Of a DNA stretch of 64,000 bases, positions 36,190 to 48,100 are shown piece by piece. Each line of letters starts with the position of its first letter. Position 1 is the first letter of the stretch. Position numbers and translations under genes: made by a program. Where the stretch lies: NCBI RefSeq assembly GCF_943734655.1, contig NC_071354.1, positions 2,019,001 through 2,083,000 of the forward strand, written 5' to 3'. Source of the stretch: Sabethes cyaneus (Eukaryota; Arthropoda; Insecta; Diptera; Culicidae). The notes under the pieces are model-generated. The model was not told the DNA's origin, searched no databases, and worked only from the letters and a program-made list of their open reading frames with translations.

Positions 36190-37310
36190 TGCGGAGTCAA
36201 ATTTAAGCACGCATTTTCGAGAAAGGAACGAACTAAGGTGCAAACCAGTGCGAATTATTAAAATCTCGCCCAATTTTTGCAATAAATTCCAACTGGTGAG
36301 TCGCTTTGCAAATTATCGTTGTACGGTGACTACCGAAAGCCAGGTTCGGATCGACAATCACACCAAGGTCATTTACATGTTCAACCCTTTCCAGTACCGA
36401 TCGTCAATTTTGTAGCCGAAAACTATAGGAGATTTGGGGAGTCGGTGCAACGTCATAACCTAGCATTTAGAGGCACTAATAGTCAAATCATTCACTTTGC
36501 ACCAAACGTATCCACGAGAAGTTGAATGCGCTGACAGTCCTTGATGCAACGAATCGTCAGCAAGATTTTGTAATCGTCAGCATAAACCAGTCTGCAGCCT
36601 TTTTCAAGCGCAGAAGCAGCGTTGTTAAAGAATACATTGAACAACAGTAGTTCTAGGATACTGCCTTGCGGCACACCAAATTGATTCATGAACGGGGATG
36701 GCATCTTCCAGCCAAGTTTTCTTGTAAGACTCTGTCGCACAAATACGAGGTTAACCATGTGGCAAACTGTTGCGAAGTACTCAATGATATCTTATCAATT
36801 TTATCAAGCAGTATTCGATGATTGATGCGATCGAAGGCAGCTTCAGATCAGTGTGTAACACGTCTAATTGCACCGTGCTCTCCATTTCAGTAACGCAATT
36901 ATAAGTGAAGTTAAGTAAATTCGTCCTCACGGAGGGGCCAGCCACGAATTAGATAAAATGTAATGTTTAGTGCTACGAATTAAAGCATCGCTCACGATTT
37001 CCAATAATTTGGAGACGGTGGACAAACTAGCAATACCACGGCAGTTTTTGACACTTCAGTGATCTTCACCCTTGAAGACCCGGAACATGAACGAATGTAC
37101 GGAAATTTTCCTTACGCGAATAATTTGTTAAAAATACAACAGAGTGGTGCAGCTTCGGCGCAACGGAAAAAATAACATCAGGAATTCCATAAGGGTCAGC
37201 ACAACACGATGTTTTCCATTTTTTTGTGGCAGCGGTGATCAGTTGTTTCGAAGATGTCAAAGTTGACGCAATTGGCTGGCACTATAAGACAGATCTGATA
37301 GCAGTTTGTT
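36190..37310 (-). pseudogene. Jockey-like LINE fragment (reverse transcriptase to C-terminal domain)
   Basis: Minus-strand relic of a non-LTR retrotransposon ORF2. From high to low coordinate: TNYSRKENFRTFVHVPGLQG (about 37080-37140); a block reading VQLDVLHTDLK, then AFDRINHRILLDKIDKIS after a one-base frame change near 36840; WLTSYLCDRVLQENLAG; FGVPQGSILELLLFN; the catalytic LVYADDYKI near 36580; then VNDLGVIVDPNLAFGSHRTT and FIAKIGRDFNNSH down to about 36200. The order and wording (GVPQGS, YADD, DLGV) fit Jockey/CR1-type elements. The YADD box is intact, but frameshifts and stops break the frame. Both the 5' end (endonuclease) and the 3' terminus are missing, so it is dead. Confidence 0.75.
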
Positions 37311-40300
37311 TAAAATAAATTGGTCAGCAAGTTGATCTTCTATCTAAACTGTAACTTTTACCTTTTTTAAAAGTTAATTCTTTTCGGTTTGTACAAGCCA
37401 ATTACAAATTTTTAATTTTTATCGTGAATCGTTTTCAGCACTGCATGTGATGGACGGTTTATACGAATAACTTACTAAAATATCACTTATATTTGAATAT
37501 TATATTCTTCAGAAAATGGACTGTCTGTAACCAAAATAGGCGCACACAAACGTATGCACAGTTAATTAATAGGATGATTTGCTTTAATTTTCTGTTAGTC
37601 CATCACAATTGCACCGTTCGTAAGATTTTTCCTCTTCAGTTAAACTGGATAACAAAACAACCCGAGCATTCGATTCCAGGTAAATCTATCGTTCTGTATG
37701 TTTTTTCAGCCTACTCTTAAGTACGATCGAGTCGAACAATTCTTGCAAGCAACCAACCCATCCAAATGCACACCAAATAAAAATAAACATTGTCGGGGAA
37801 AGGCATGACAAAAAACTGCTTCAATGAGCTAACGAAGGTTCATTCGTTCTGTAATATATGGTTGATTGGAGAATAACCTGGTCCTTTTTTGTTATAAATA
37901 AATATAAGAACCACTTGAATCATTTTTTGCATCATTTCCCGTCAGTTTCCAGCAGACGTTCGGTCGAAAAATTCGAAATCGATTAGAAGGGGATACTTTT
38001 TGCTCGCAAAGCAGAAGCAGAAAGCAGCTTCATTTCAAAAGTATAATTAAATTAAGATAGAGGGAAAACCGACTGAGTGTTGCAAACAGTTCAAAGAAAT
38101 TAAGTAAATTTCAATCGGAAAACGTTTCTGGTTTTCTTTGTCGCGCCCGGCTCAAATTAAATTATAATTAGCTGAAAAATTTTCGCTTTGTTCTCCCCCC
38201 GTGATCACGCCGTCACTCAATTAGGTGCGACAATTTTTCCAAGAGCGGGTGAGCAATCGAGCGCAAATCTGTCGAATTTGATTAGGCTCCGAGATGTTGT
38301 ATCGGACGAAATTCCTCCCCGCGAGTCCGTGCACGAGTCCCGTTTGCCACCGTGGCTCTCCTTCCCGTTCCTTCCAGCGATGACGATGGAAATGGTGATG
38401 ATGATAAATGGGAGATAATTTGTTGAATGCGTCGCGTATTTCGTTTGTGCCCGATAACGACTTCATGAAAAAGTTGAATTTCAACCGTGCCAGGACTGAG
38501 CTAGAATTTGTAATTAATTTGCTTACTGGCCGCGTCACATTGGCGGCAGTTCATCACTTAGCCGGAGAAGCAACTTCTTGGAAGCACTCACATCAAAGAT
38601 GCTCAAATTCTTCCGATAAGTGGTTTTCAGTGGATAGACTGTCATTTAGTATTAATGAAGAATTCGAGATTTGACTGAATCAGAGAGCAGATGTCACTTT
38701 GATAAAGACACAAAGCAAATAGCCGCCCAGTAAAAAAAAATCGTTTGTGCAGCTCATTTAGCAATTTCCAAACCGTGCAGAGGCTGAAAAGCAAGCATTA
38801 AGCTTTTGTTTTTGGAAATAACGCCATATGAATAGTTACTATAATTTAAAATAATCAATAATTCCAATTTAACCTTACAATTCACGTCACAAAATAAATC
38901 ACCTATCGATAACATATTTTACATGCACGGCAGAGCATTGTTTTGAAATACATGGAAAGGCATAAATTTGACTCGAAATACAACATTTGATCACTTTGGC
39001 GCATTGGTTTCGACAGCGGGGTTGTTAATGGTTTCCATATGTTAATCAGCGTCGTTTTAAATTAAAAACACCGTGTTGGTAGCTGCCACCGTTCAAAAAA
39101 TAAACCCTACAAATGTGAGGGTAATTAATAATGCACGCGCTGTCAGTGCCGTAAGTAGCTTTTGTCATCATCATGTACAGTTTTGCATTACCTGGCATTG
39201 TAAATGAGAATTTATCTTTCATCTGCCGAGTGGAATTGTAATGATACAATTTGTTTTAAGGTAGAATTACTAAAGGTTACACTTTTTTCTTTAGATTGAA
39301 TTTAAAATTTACGTTATTAAAATTAAATTCAATATCATGTGTTATACAGTTTCAGCTAAATCGCAAAACTTACGCTGTACAATGTATTTTCAGTAAAATT
39401 ATGTGTAAAGTTTAAACATGATAAACATGTAAACAAACTGGAATCATCAGAAAATATAAGTTTCAACCTAAATATTTCTAAAGCAGGAACCGAAAATCGG
39501 AATGAGTTCAGTAAGTGGTTAGATGTTTTAATGCTTAGATAACACCTCTTTTTATTTACATTATCCGTTCGGAAAGTTAACCAACATTCATGGGTTTTAC
39601 ATTTTGAATCCACAATGAGCTGCGCGGGTCCAAACAGCAATCCCGCATGTTGTTGGCGTCGCGTCGCGTCGACGTGGCGACTTAAGATTCAGCTCCCGAC
39701 TTCAAAGTAACGAGCTATAAACTATCTGCCGAGCGGGGTGATGAAAATTTAATTCAATTTCATAAATTTGAATAAATTTGTCATCAACAGCCAATTGCTG
39801 TTCGTCACCAGACTGAGAGAGGCTTCCCTCTTGAGGTACCGAGCCAGAATCGTGCAACATTAATCTCCATTCCGGGGGTACATGACGTTAAAAAAATACA
39901 GTTGAATATGCTATGAGCTAACATTCCGCTGTCGTACTGCTCGGTGAGGACGATCGTCGTACATTATTATTTTAATTTTTAATTTTTCAAGCGCCAAGAT
40001 GCTCGTAACTCGTTCCTTCGCGGGTTACCGACTTCGGGAAAGACTCTCGAGACCAAGAGAAAGAGAAAGAGCAAATACAAACGCCCAGTGACGAAAAACC
40101 GCTTCTAAAAGTTGCTACCAAGAAAACGACGACGACGACGACAACGACAACGATGAATGCCGCTTGATATCGTGTTAAGGATGAAAAAATAAGTGACAAC
40201 TCTCCTGATGTTCATCGAGCCATCCTTAGCCGATGCCATCCGTTCCTGGAAGTACAACTTGCATAATAAAGCATAATCTTCCAGCGTGCACTCTAGTAGC

Positions 40301-42655
40301 TCTCGGCAGCAGCATATCATATCAACATCTTGCTTGCAGGGTCCCGGCAGGTCGATTACTGCAACCATTCACACCGTGTTTTGTGTCCATTGTAATCGGT
40401 CGGTCGGTCGGATGAAGCTTTTGTTTGCACCTTGGACCGATAATATTTTGACAAATTCGATGCCTTCCTCGGAAACCGGGTATGAACAACTCGAAAACGA
40501 CCGGCAGAGGATAACTGAGAAAAAAAACAACGCCATGGACCGGAGCAGATTGGTACATCATCATTTGATAGGTGACAGACGGGGAGGCTTGTTGACCGTT
40601 TTGTTGCGTAATTTATAGCGTACATGTCTTCGGGGAATTCGGAACCAGAGATCCTTTGGCAGTGATAGAATATTCGGCTGTTTTTGTTTTTCGACACTTG
40701 GGCAAGCTTTTTCTTACCTTCTTTTTATTAAACCCCGTGTGCTTCTGACTCTGACGCCGGGTTGGTTGAACAGAAGAACGACTGAATTCGTAATGAATTA
40801 ACGCAAATCGATTTATCAACGACGTAACCCCAACATCGCCGTACCCACAAAACCGTTGTAGTATCAGTTTCTACTGGTTTTGAATAATTTATGCTTCCGT
40901 ACAGGAACAGAAAGCATAACCCGATACGCATAAATACTGATGCTTTCCCAGCGGCAAAAGTAGCCGTAAGTCTCGAACCGAACCGTTCATAAATTCAGAA
41001 CCGTCTTCGGAGCGTTCTCTCAAAACATATCAGTTACAGCAGAAGCAGTGCTGTTGTGACCACAAACTACAACGAAAACGACTTATGGACATCCGTTTGC
41101 CAAGACCAAGCGGCACTCAAAACGGTTCAACATCTGCGAACCACAACAACCTGAAGCGAATGCCAGAATGGACCCAGTTTGTCAGTTCGATAGATTAAAT
41201 TTGAATAAATACACCGAGAACCATAACCCTTTTCGGGTGCAACAATAACTTGGAGCCAACCGGGGCCACCCGAAGTCAATTATCCAGCTGAGCGGGCTTT
41301 CCGCTATCTTCGATCCCATCTAACTACTCCCAGGAAAGCATACCACATCAGAAGATGTGTGGCTTCCACAGTGTTGTGTATTCATCTACATCCATCATAA
41401 ATCCTGTACTTGATTCTGGCTAAGCAAGGAACAGATATACAATAGGTACAATAAAACAATAAACCAATTTCCATAATTTAATCAATAAATTCTCTCGAAA
41501 TCTCATTTGCTTGCGGGTTTGACAATTTTCTTCCGCCGAGGGACGTCCTCCAGCTCGAAACCGAAATCGTGGAATGACGACCGAAGGGGTACCGGCAATA
41601 AAACGAAATAAATTTTGAATTACTCCCTAACCCGGCGGCAATAATTTTGACAATTTACCATCAACATTTTGTCGTTCGTCTCCACCTTCGCATCCTGCAT
41701 GGGCTACCTGCTAGGCAACCCGCACCAATTTTCCCAAGCCTTTGCGCCAACAACACCCGGCCACCTGTTTGTCAACTCTCCGTCAGCCATTGAAGTACGT
41801 ATCGATAAAATAAATTTCAATTCTTGCCGGTTTGCATTGTGCATTGTGTGCAGCGATCCCAGGCATTAAATGGAACGATTTTTGACTAGAATTTTCGTGT
41901 TCGCTTGTTGCATACCATTCCCAAGGATGTTCGGGATGAAAAATGTGCCTCTATTGATGACAATTTTGGTTGTTTTTTCTCACTCCCATGTCTCCTGCCG
42001 AGTAGGGTTTTCGGGTTTTTGTTTAATTTTAAGACACATTTTTGGTTGTTGCTTGTTTTTCTTTTTGTTATAGCTGAATAGATCTCTCAATTACTTAGCG
42101 ATTGGATTTCGATAGGCTGGCTGACCATCAACGGGAATCGAATGGATGACAATAATAACTGACACCGGGAATAGTTGTCTTTTATGTCTGAACGTGTTTG
42201 TGTGTTAGCAATTATAATAGGTGTGATTAATTGTCTGACGGTTTGATTGTTTGCGCATTTTTACCAATGCGATTACTATCTATGAAAAATAAACACAAAA
42301 GATCTAGACATGTTTCAGAACCAAGTTGCAGTTCAATACATTGCACATTAGTAAATCTTCAATCAGGAATTTCGCCATGCCTCAGTGATTTCTTAGAATA
42401 TAAAACGAACTAGATATGCCAGTCTTTGATTTCCTCATACATGAGTAAAAAAAATGCCTTCAGCACTATCTACTGGCGGCAGAGTTTACTAGACTATCAT
42501 AGTCTTTGTATCGTCTTTTCATTTTACACAAGTGTTAGTGACAGCTAATATAGTCAAACGTATGCCTATGAGAACGCTTTACGAACTAATACACCCTCTT
42601 GCCGTCAGGAGCCACTTTACGCCACTCTGGACTTCACGGAAGATTGAATCTGCGA
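37311..42655. other. unassigned non-coding DNA, about 5.3 kb
   Basis: No supported gene. Several short open frames around 38188-38674 and 40233-40697 overlap on both strands without recognisable domains. A short ACG triplet run lies at 40126-40153. Confidence 0.5.
40126..40153. repeat. short (ACG)n / (ACA) triplet microsatellite
   Basis: Roughly nine triplets of ACG with two ACA interruptions. The local open frame with a valine run on the minus strand is a by-product. Confidence 0.8.
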
Positions 42656-42659
42656 AGAG

Positions 42660-43575
42660 TGGCATATCTAGTCTTTAATAACCTAAGATGATTTGCAGTG
42701 ATGCTGCTGGTAACTTGCTTACTGATAAAATGGCGGTAGCAGCCGGGTGGAAGGAGCAGACACTGTTGAATGAGCGATGGCCAAACCGTGGTGCCTCCAA
42801 TACATGAGGAGGTTAAGAAGGCTATCAAAGAGCTGGATACAGTAAGACTACTGGGAAGGACGGTATCCTAGCTGATCTTCTAAAAGTGGGGAGCACTCGG
42901 CTGTATGAAATAATCCACCAGATCATTTTCAGGATTTGAGAGGTAGAACAAATGCCGGACGAGTGGTTGGATGGCGTCATCTGCCCTAATTAAAAAAAAA
43001 CACATCAACTCGAGTATAAAAACTATCCTGGTATTACATTGGTTATTTCTGCCTATAAGTTGCTCTCCCGTATCCTGTTGTGTAGACCAAAACCGCTAAC
43101 GGAGTTCTTCGTCGGCGAATATCAAGTTGGTTTTCATGAGGATCGCTCCACGACGGATCACATCTGCGACAGTTACTAGACAAATTCCGAGAGTACAACT
43201 TGCAGACTCAATACCTGTTTATGGTCTTTAAGGCGGCGTACGATTCAGTCGAATGAAACGAGCTGTGGCAGATAATGTTAGAACATGGTTTTCAGAGGAA
43301 ACTAGTTACGCTGATTCGTGCGACGTAGGGTGGGTCACAATCATGCGTCAGAATAGCGGGTGAGTTCTTAAGCGCTTTCGTGACAGACGAAATCAAGAGG
43401 ATGTACACTCTAACCTGTTATTCGACATGACCTTGGAAGGTGCAATACGAAAAGCAAACGTGAAAAGGAACAGACTGTCATCACGAAATCTCACATGGTT
43501 TTAGTATTACGGATCGTCGATATCACCGGAATCAACCGTAGAGCAAACAATCCGATTTTTTCAGGGTGAAATAAA
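42660..43575 (+). pseudogene. LINE fragment, plus strand (linker to reverse transcriptase)
   Basis: Relic of a non-LTR retrotransposon in shifting frames. Order: LLTDKMAV-like linker and GQTVVPPIHEEVKKAIKELD (42770-42840), EQMPDEWLDGVICP (about 42950), NYPGITLVISAYKLLSRILL (43020), VGEYQVGFHEDRSTTDHICD, QYLFMVFKAAYDSVE, ELWQIMLEHGFQRKLVTLIR, then ITKSHMVLVLRIVDITGINR. The last aligns where the catalytic Y/FADD box should be; it has decayed (LRIVD). Stops and frameshifts are frequent (for example at 43170 and 43256). The wording is shared with the minus-strand fragment at 43650-45195 (FKAAYD, LWQIM, STTDHI/ATDQI), so both belong to one clade, possibly RTE-like. Confidence 0.75.
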
Positions 43576-43649
43576 ATTTGGACATCAGAGGGTTAACAAT
43601 GCTTTAGAAGATAACATCACAAAAAATCATTTTATGATGATTTAGCAGT

Positions 43650-45195
43650 CGAGAGTCCGGGTGGCTCTTACCATATCAAGAATTCCTCTCCATTGTACTC
43701 GGTCCTGGGCTACTCGTCGTCAATTCGATACGAGTCTCGACACACACAAGTCGGCGTCTACCTGGTCGAGCCATCTAGCACGTTGGGCCCCTCTATTCCT
43801 GGTGCCGGGCTGGGTTTTTTGAAGAGAACGATTTTCACTGCACAGTGGTCCGACATCCTTGTGACGTAGCCGGCTCACCGTTGTCTCCCAACTTTCACCA
43901 GGTGTACGATGGGAATCTCTCTAAGCAGTGCCTGTAGCTCGTGATTCATACGCTTCCGCCACTCTACGCTTTCCGTTTGTACTCCACCAAAAATAGTCCA
44001 CAACACCTTTCGTTCAAATACGGCAAGTGCGCGTATGTCTTCCGTGACCAAAGTTACTGTCTCAAGTCCGTAGACGACTACCGGTCTGATGAGAATTGTG
44101 TACATCGGTAGTTTTGTGCGGAGGCGTATGCTCCTAGATCAAAGCATCTTGTGGAGGGAAAAGTAGACTCGATTTCCAGCTAGAATGCGTCGTTGGATCT
44201 CCTTGTTACTGGTATTAGAGACCCCAAATACACGAATTCATCAACCACTTCCAGTTCAACGCCGTCAATCGTCACTGTTCATGGGAGGCAAACGTTGCTT
44301 TCTCTGAAGCCTCTTCCTACCATATATTTGGTTTTCGGCGCATTGATTTGTAACCCTATCCTCCTAGACACCGTTTTCAATCTGGCGTAGATTGCCTCCG
44401 CCGTCCCAAGTAATGATATCGAGGTCGTCTGCGAAGGCTAGGAGTTGGCTACTCTTGCTGAAGATCGTTTCTCTCGTTTCAATGCCTGCTCGCCGGATCA
44501 CACCTTCAATAGCGATATTGAATAGCATACAGGACAGTCCATCCCCTGGCCGCAACCCTCTACGCGATTCGAAAGGACACGAGAGTGTCCCAGAAACGCG
44601 TACGTAGCACATCACTCGCTCCAGAGTAGCTTTGATCAGCCGCGTCAGTTTGTCCGGAAAACTGTACTCGTGCATTATCTGCCACAATTGTTCTCGTTCA
44701 ACTGTATCGTATGCTGCCTTGAAATCCACATGAAAACATGATGCATGGGCACGTTGTACTCTCGACTTTTCTGGATGGTTGGTCGGAGAGTAAAAATTTG
44801 ATCCGTAGCAGCACGAGCTCCTATAAATCCCGTCTGATACTGCCCTACGAATTCAATTGCTATTGGGGATAGACGACGCAACAAAATCTGGGAGGGCCTC
44901 TTGTAGACGGCGTTCATCAACGTGATGCCGCGGTAATTACAGCAATCTAGCCGGTCGTCATTTTTGTTGATAGAACAGACTACACTTTCCATCCACTCTT
45001 CCGGTAGTTTCTCCTCCTCCCAAATCCTAGAAATTATCCAATGAAGTACCGTTGCTAGCGGTTCTTGCCCATTTTTGTAGAGCTCTGCCGGGAGTCGGTA
45101 CTTTCCGGCGGCTCTATTATTCTTCATCTGACGAATTTCTTGCCGCCGAGATCGGGAGCCGACACGCTGTCGTCGTTTGTAGGCACTCCGAGGTT
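43650..45195 (-). pseudogene. LINE fragment, minus strand (reverse transcriptase to C-terminus)
   Basis: Minus-strand relic with fewer breaks than its plus-strand neighbour. From high to low coordinate: MKNNRAAGKYRLPAELYK (45070-45127), EEKLPEEWMESVVCSINK, CNYRGITLMNAVYKRPSQIL, VGQYQTGFIGARAATDQIFT, MDFKAAYDTVEREQLWQIM (44680-44730), RRGLRPGDGLSCMLFNIAIE, and LLAFADDLDIITWD, where the catalytic FADD box is intact. After a gap and frame change come VVVYGLETVTLVTEDIRAL, VFERKVLWTIFGGVQTESVE and, near 43660-43780, a W-D-V type C-terminal stretch. Two open blocks of 121 and 150 codons survive. The endonuclease half is missing (5' truncation near 45195). Confidence 0.8.
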
Positions 45196-48100
45196 AACTT
45201 TCAAATCATTTTAGTTATGCTGATTTTTTGTTTACCAAATACTTTTAATTAATATAGATGACGCAATGATACACCTGGTTTTGTTTCATGCATGTATTAA
45301 CAATTGATATCCAGCTGATAATACTTTAACTCTCGATGGCCAACATATTTAAAATGTTCAATCGGTGCAATATGGTCTATGTATGACCAAAACCACAACC
45401 AATCGGACAAACATGTGGTTCACGTTCCCTGTCCGGATAGAGCACCAGGCAAAAAAACAGCTTCGGTTTATAACAACTGCGCATCGGATGATACCGGCGA
45501 CAGCGACGATATAGAGAAGGAGGTGGTTTGGTTGGAACCGGTTCTCGCGTGTAATATACGAAAAAATATATTGACCGCTATCAAAACACATAAATCAACC
45601 TTAAAACATTTCAGTCGGGCGGTTCGTGTGAAGTCAACAGCAACAGCAACAATTTTTCGCTTAGCTGAGCTCTCACTTTCTAGTGGACCAATCTGTGATC
45701 AGCGACGGAAGGGTTTTTCGGAAAGAGAAGCGGTTAAAATTCTACCCCAAAACACTAAAACGTCGACCAATGCTTTTCGCGGTGTGGTCCAGTTGGACCA
45801 GTTGGACATAATCACAAACTAACACACACACAAACAATGGGTGATTTATTGAATAAATTTAGATTGTCTATCTGGAATGTGTATTTGCAACAAATGCACC
45901 GAATTAGATATGAGGAGCTATCACTGATTTAGTGCAAAAGTTCAAGTAAGGATAATTGAAGATCACCCGACAATTGCTGAATGAGTTAAAATCTCATCAT
46001 TGGTTGACTCGCAATCTTAGATATGCTCTTAGACCTAACTTTTTATAAAGGTGCTAGATTATTAATTATACTAGTAATGTATATAGGTATAGGTTGTACA
46101 GATTAGGAGAAAAAAATATGGAGTTTTCCTATCGATTGCGTATTTTTAGCGGTCATAAGCTAAACTATTTCATTAAAGAAGGTATATTTGTCTACATGAG
46201 CATGCATGTTTGCCAAAGACAATTCCCTAAAACAAGGTTATCTCTTCTATTTAAATAAAAATATTATGGCTATTGCCGATTCAGGAACATTTTAACAGCG
46301 CTATGATAGTTTATTTAGATGAAATTGAAATTTTCCATTTCAAGTCTCAACAAGAGAGACAAAACAACGAACTAAGTATCAGAAGAAACGTAGTTCGACT
46401 CGCCCAAGAATCGTCTAAATCTCCCCTTGTTAGATGGCAATGAAAAATAGCTGTTCCATTGAATTATCTACTCTGTTCTTGGAATGATTATCTCTTCATT
46501 TTTTCCCTAACTCTCCGTACCACTGCGAGCCTGCTATATTCATATATCAAACAAACCGATTTACCCTTTAGATAGCTAGATTCGGGAACACAAAAGCATA
46601 AACCCACAGCCCGGTGACATTACCGTGGCCATAAACTCTCATCAATATTAAACAACTGCGGCGCTGCGCTGGCCGTGCTGCGGGCAGGGGAAATTGAGTC
46701 CCTATCCCCGGATCATCGCTCTTCACGAAACGAGTAGTCCTATTGTATACGATCCCGAAATAAGGATGATAATTTATCGGCTTCGAGAGTCTTTAATCGT
46801 CCTCGCTGACAATCCTTTCTCCCATTCAGCGTTGTAAGAGCGATAAATGGAACCTTTTGTTTCCTTCACTCAAGCAATGCTTCTTACTCGATGGAAAATA
46901 ATAATACTAGAAGTTCGAAAGGTAAGAATCTGAATACTGCCTATCTGGTTTCTCGGGAAGCAGAAGCGTGGTGGCGCGGAGAAAGTGTAACCCGTTTCCT
47001 TCGCGCCAAGAGCATAGCTGCTGTAGCATATTTCGACAACTCAGACGCTCAGCTTTAACAAGCACTTGCAAGGACTATGATGCCGTGCTCGCCTGCCCAC
47101 GCCGGACAGTGCAGGAAGAAGCGCTGAAACAGCAGATGCAGATCTCAAGGTGGGGCTACGGAAATTTGTCGCTCCTGAGCTGGCAATAAATTTCTTCTCA
47201 ACATAGTTACGGTGCCCTACCTATTCTTGCTGATCTCAGATGATGAAGTGAAGAACCACTCCGGGTTTTTCGTTTTTCGGGACGCGCTAGAAGTCATTCG
47301 CTAGGCTAGGCAGGGGTTAGAGGATAAAACTTTTGCCTGAGAAGGGAACATTTGATTGCTCCGGGATTGCGGTTCTGTCGTACATTTTCTTCGGTTAGAG
47401 GAAACAGTTTGCACCGAAAGGCAAGACGAGCACAACATGCTGAGGTTTAATTTCCGAGGATGATGAAAATTGTGGCTATTAAATTTTAATTACAACATGT
47501 AACATTTGGGTTTGAGATGAAATAAATTTGAGTTAGGAGTGATTTTATTAAATTGAATCGATTCATGCCTGTCGGGGCTACGAAATACTTGGGGTGTTTT
47601 TTTTTATCAAACCAAATGTTTAACATTTCGATAGTAACTTTTAAGGAATGTCGTTACTTTCAAACACATATTTCCTCACGACTTAATTCCGAATAACAAT
47701 TTCAAACCCTGTACATTCGTGTTAAACTGTGTAAATTTTAAACGTTTGAACAACTTTGTAGAAGAGCATTTCTAAAAATTCAAGTTTATTCAACCGAATT
47801 GTCAACTGAAAAGCATGTACGAAGTTAAACAATTGAAATAGCCTGGTAGTAATACTTCATTGTGTTACTTTATCTCAAACTATCCAAGAAAATCTCTGTC
47901 CAAAACAAACCACCCAAATCAGCTCGCTATTCAGCTGTCGCTCGGAAGGGTATCACGATAAGCATCAGTGCCTCAAATCACGAAATCCACTGCAAAGCAT
48001 ATTCTCCGGCTACGTGGGCTACTAAAGGTAAAACAAAACAAAACAAAAAAACAGTAAACAGCGGTGTGGGCATCTGGGCAATATCGGAATTTTATGTCCC

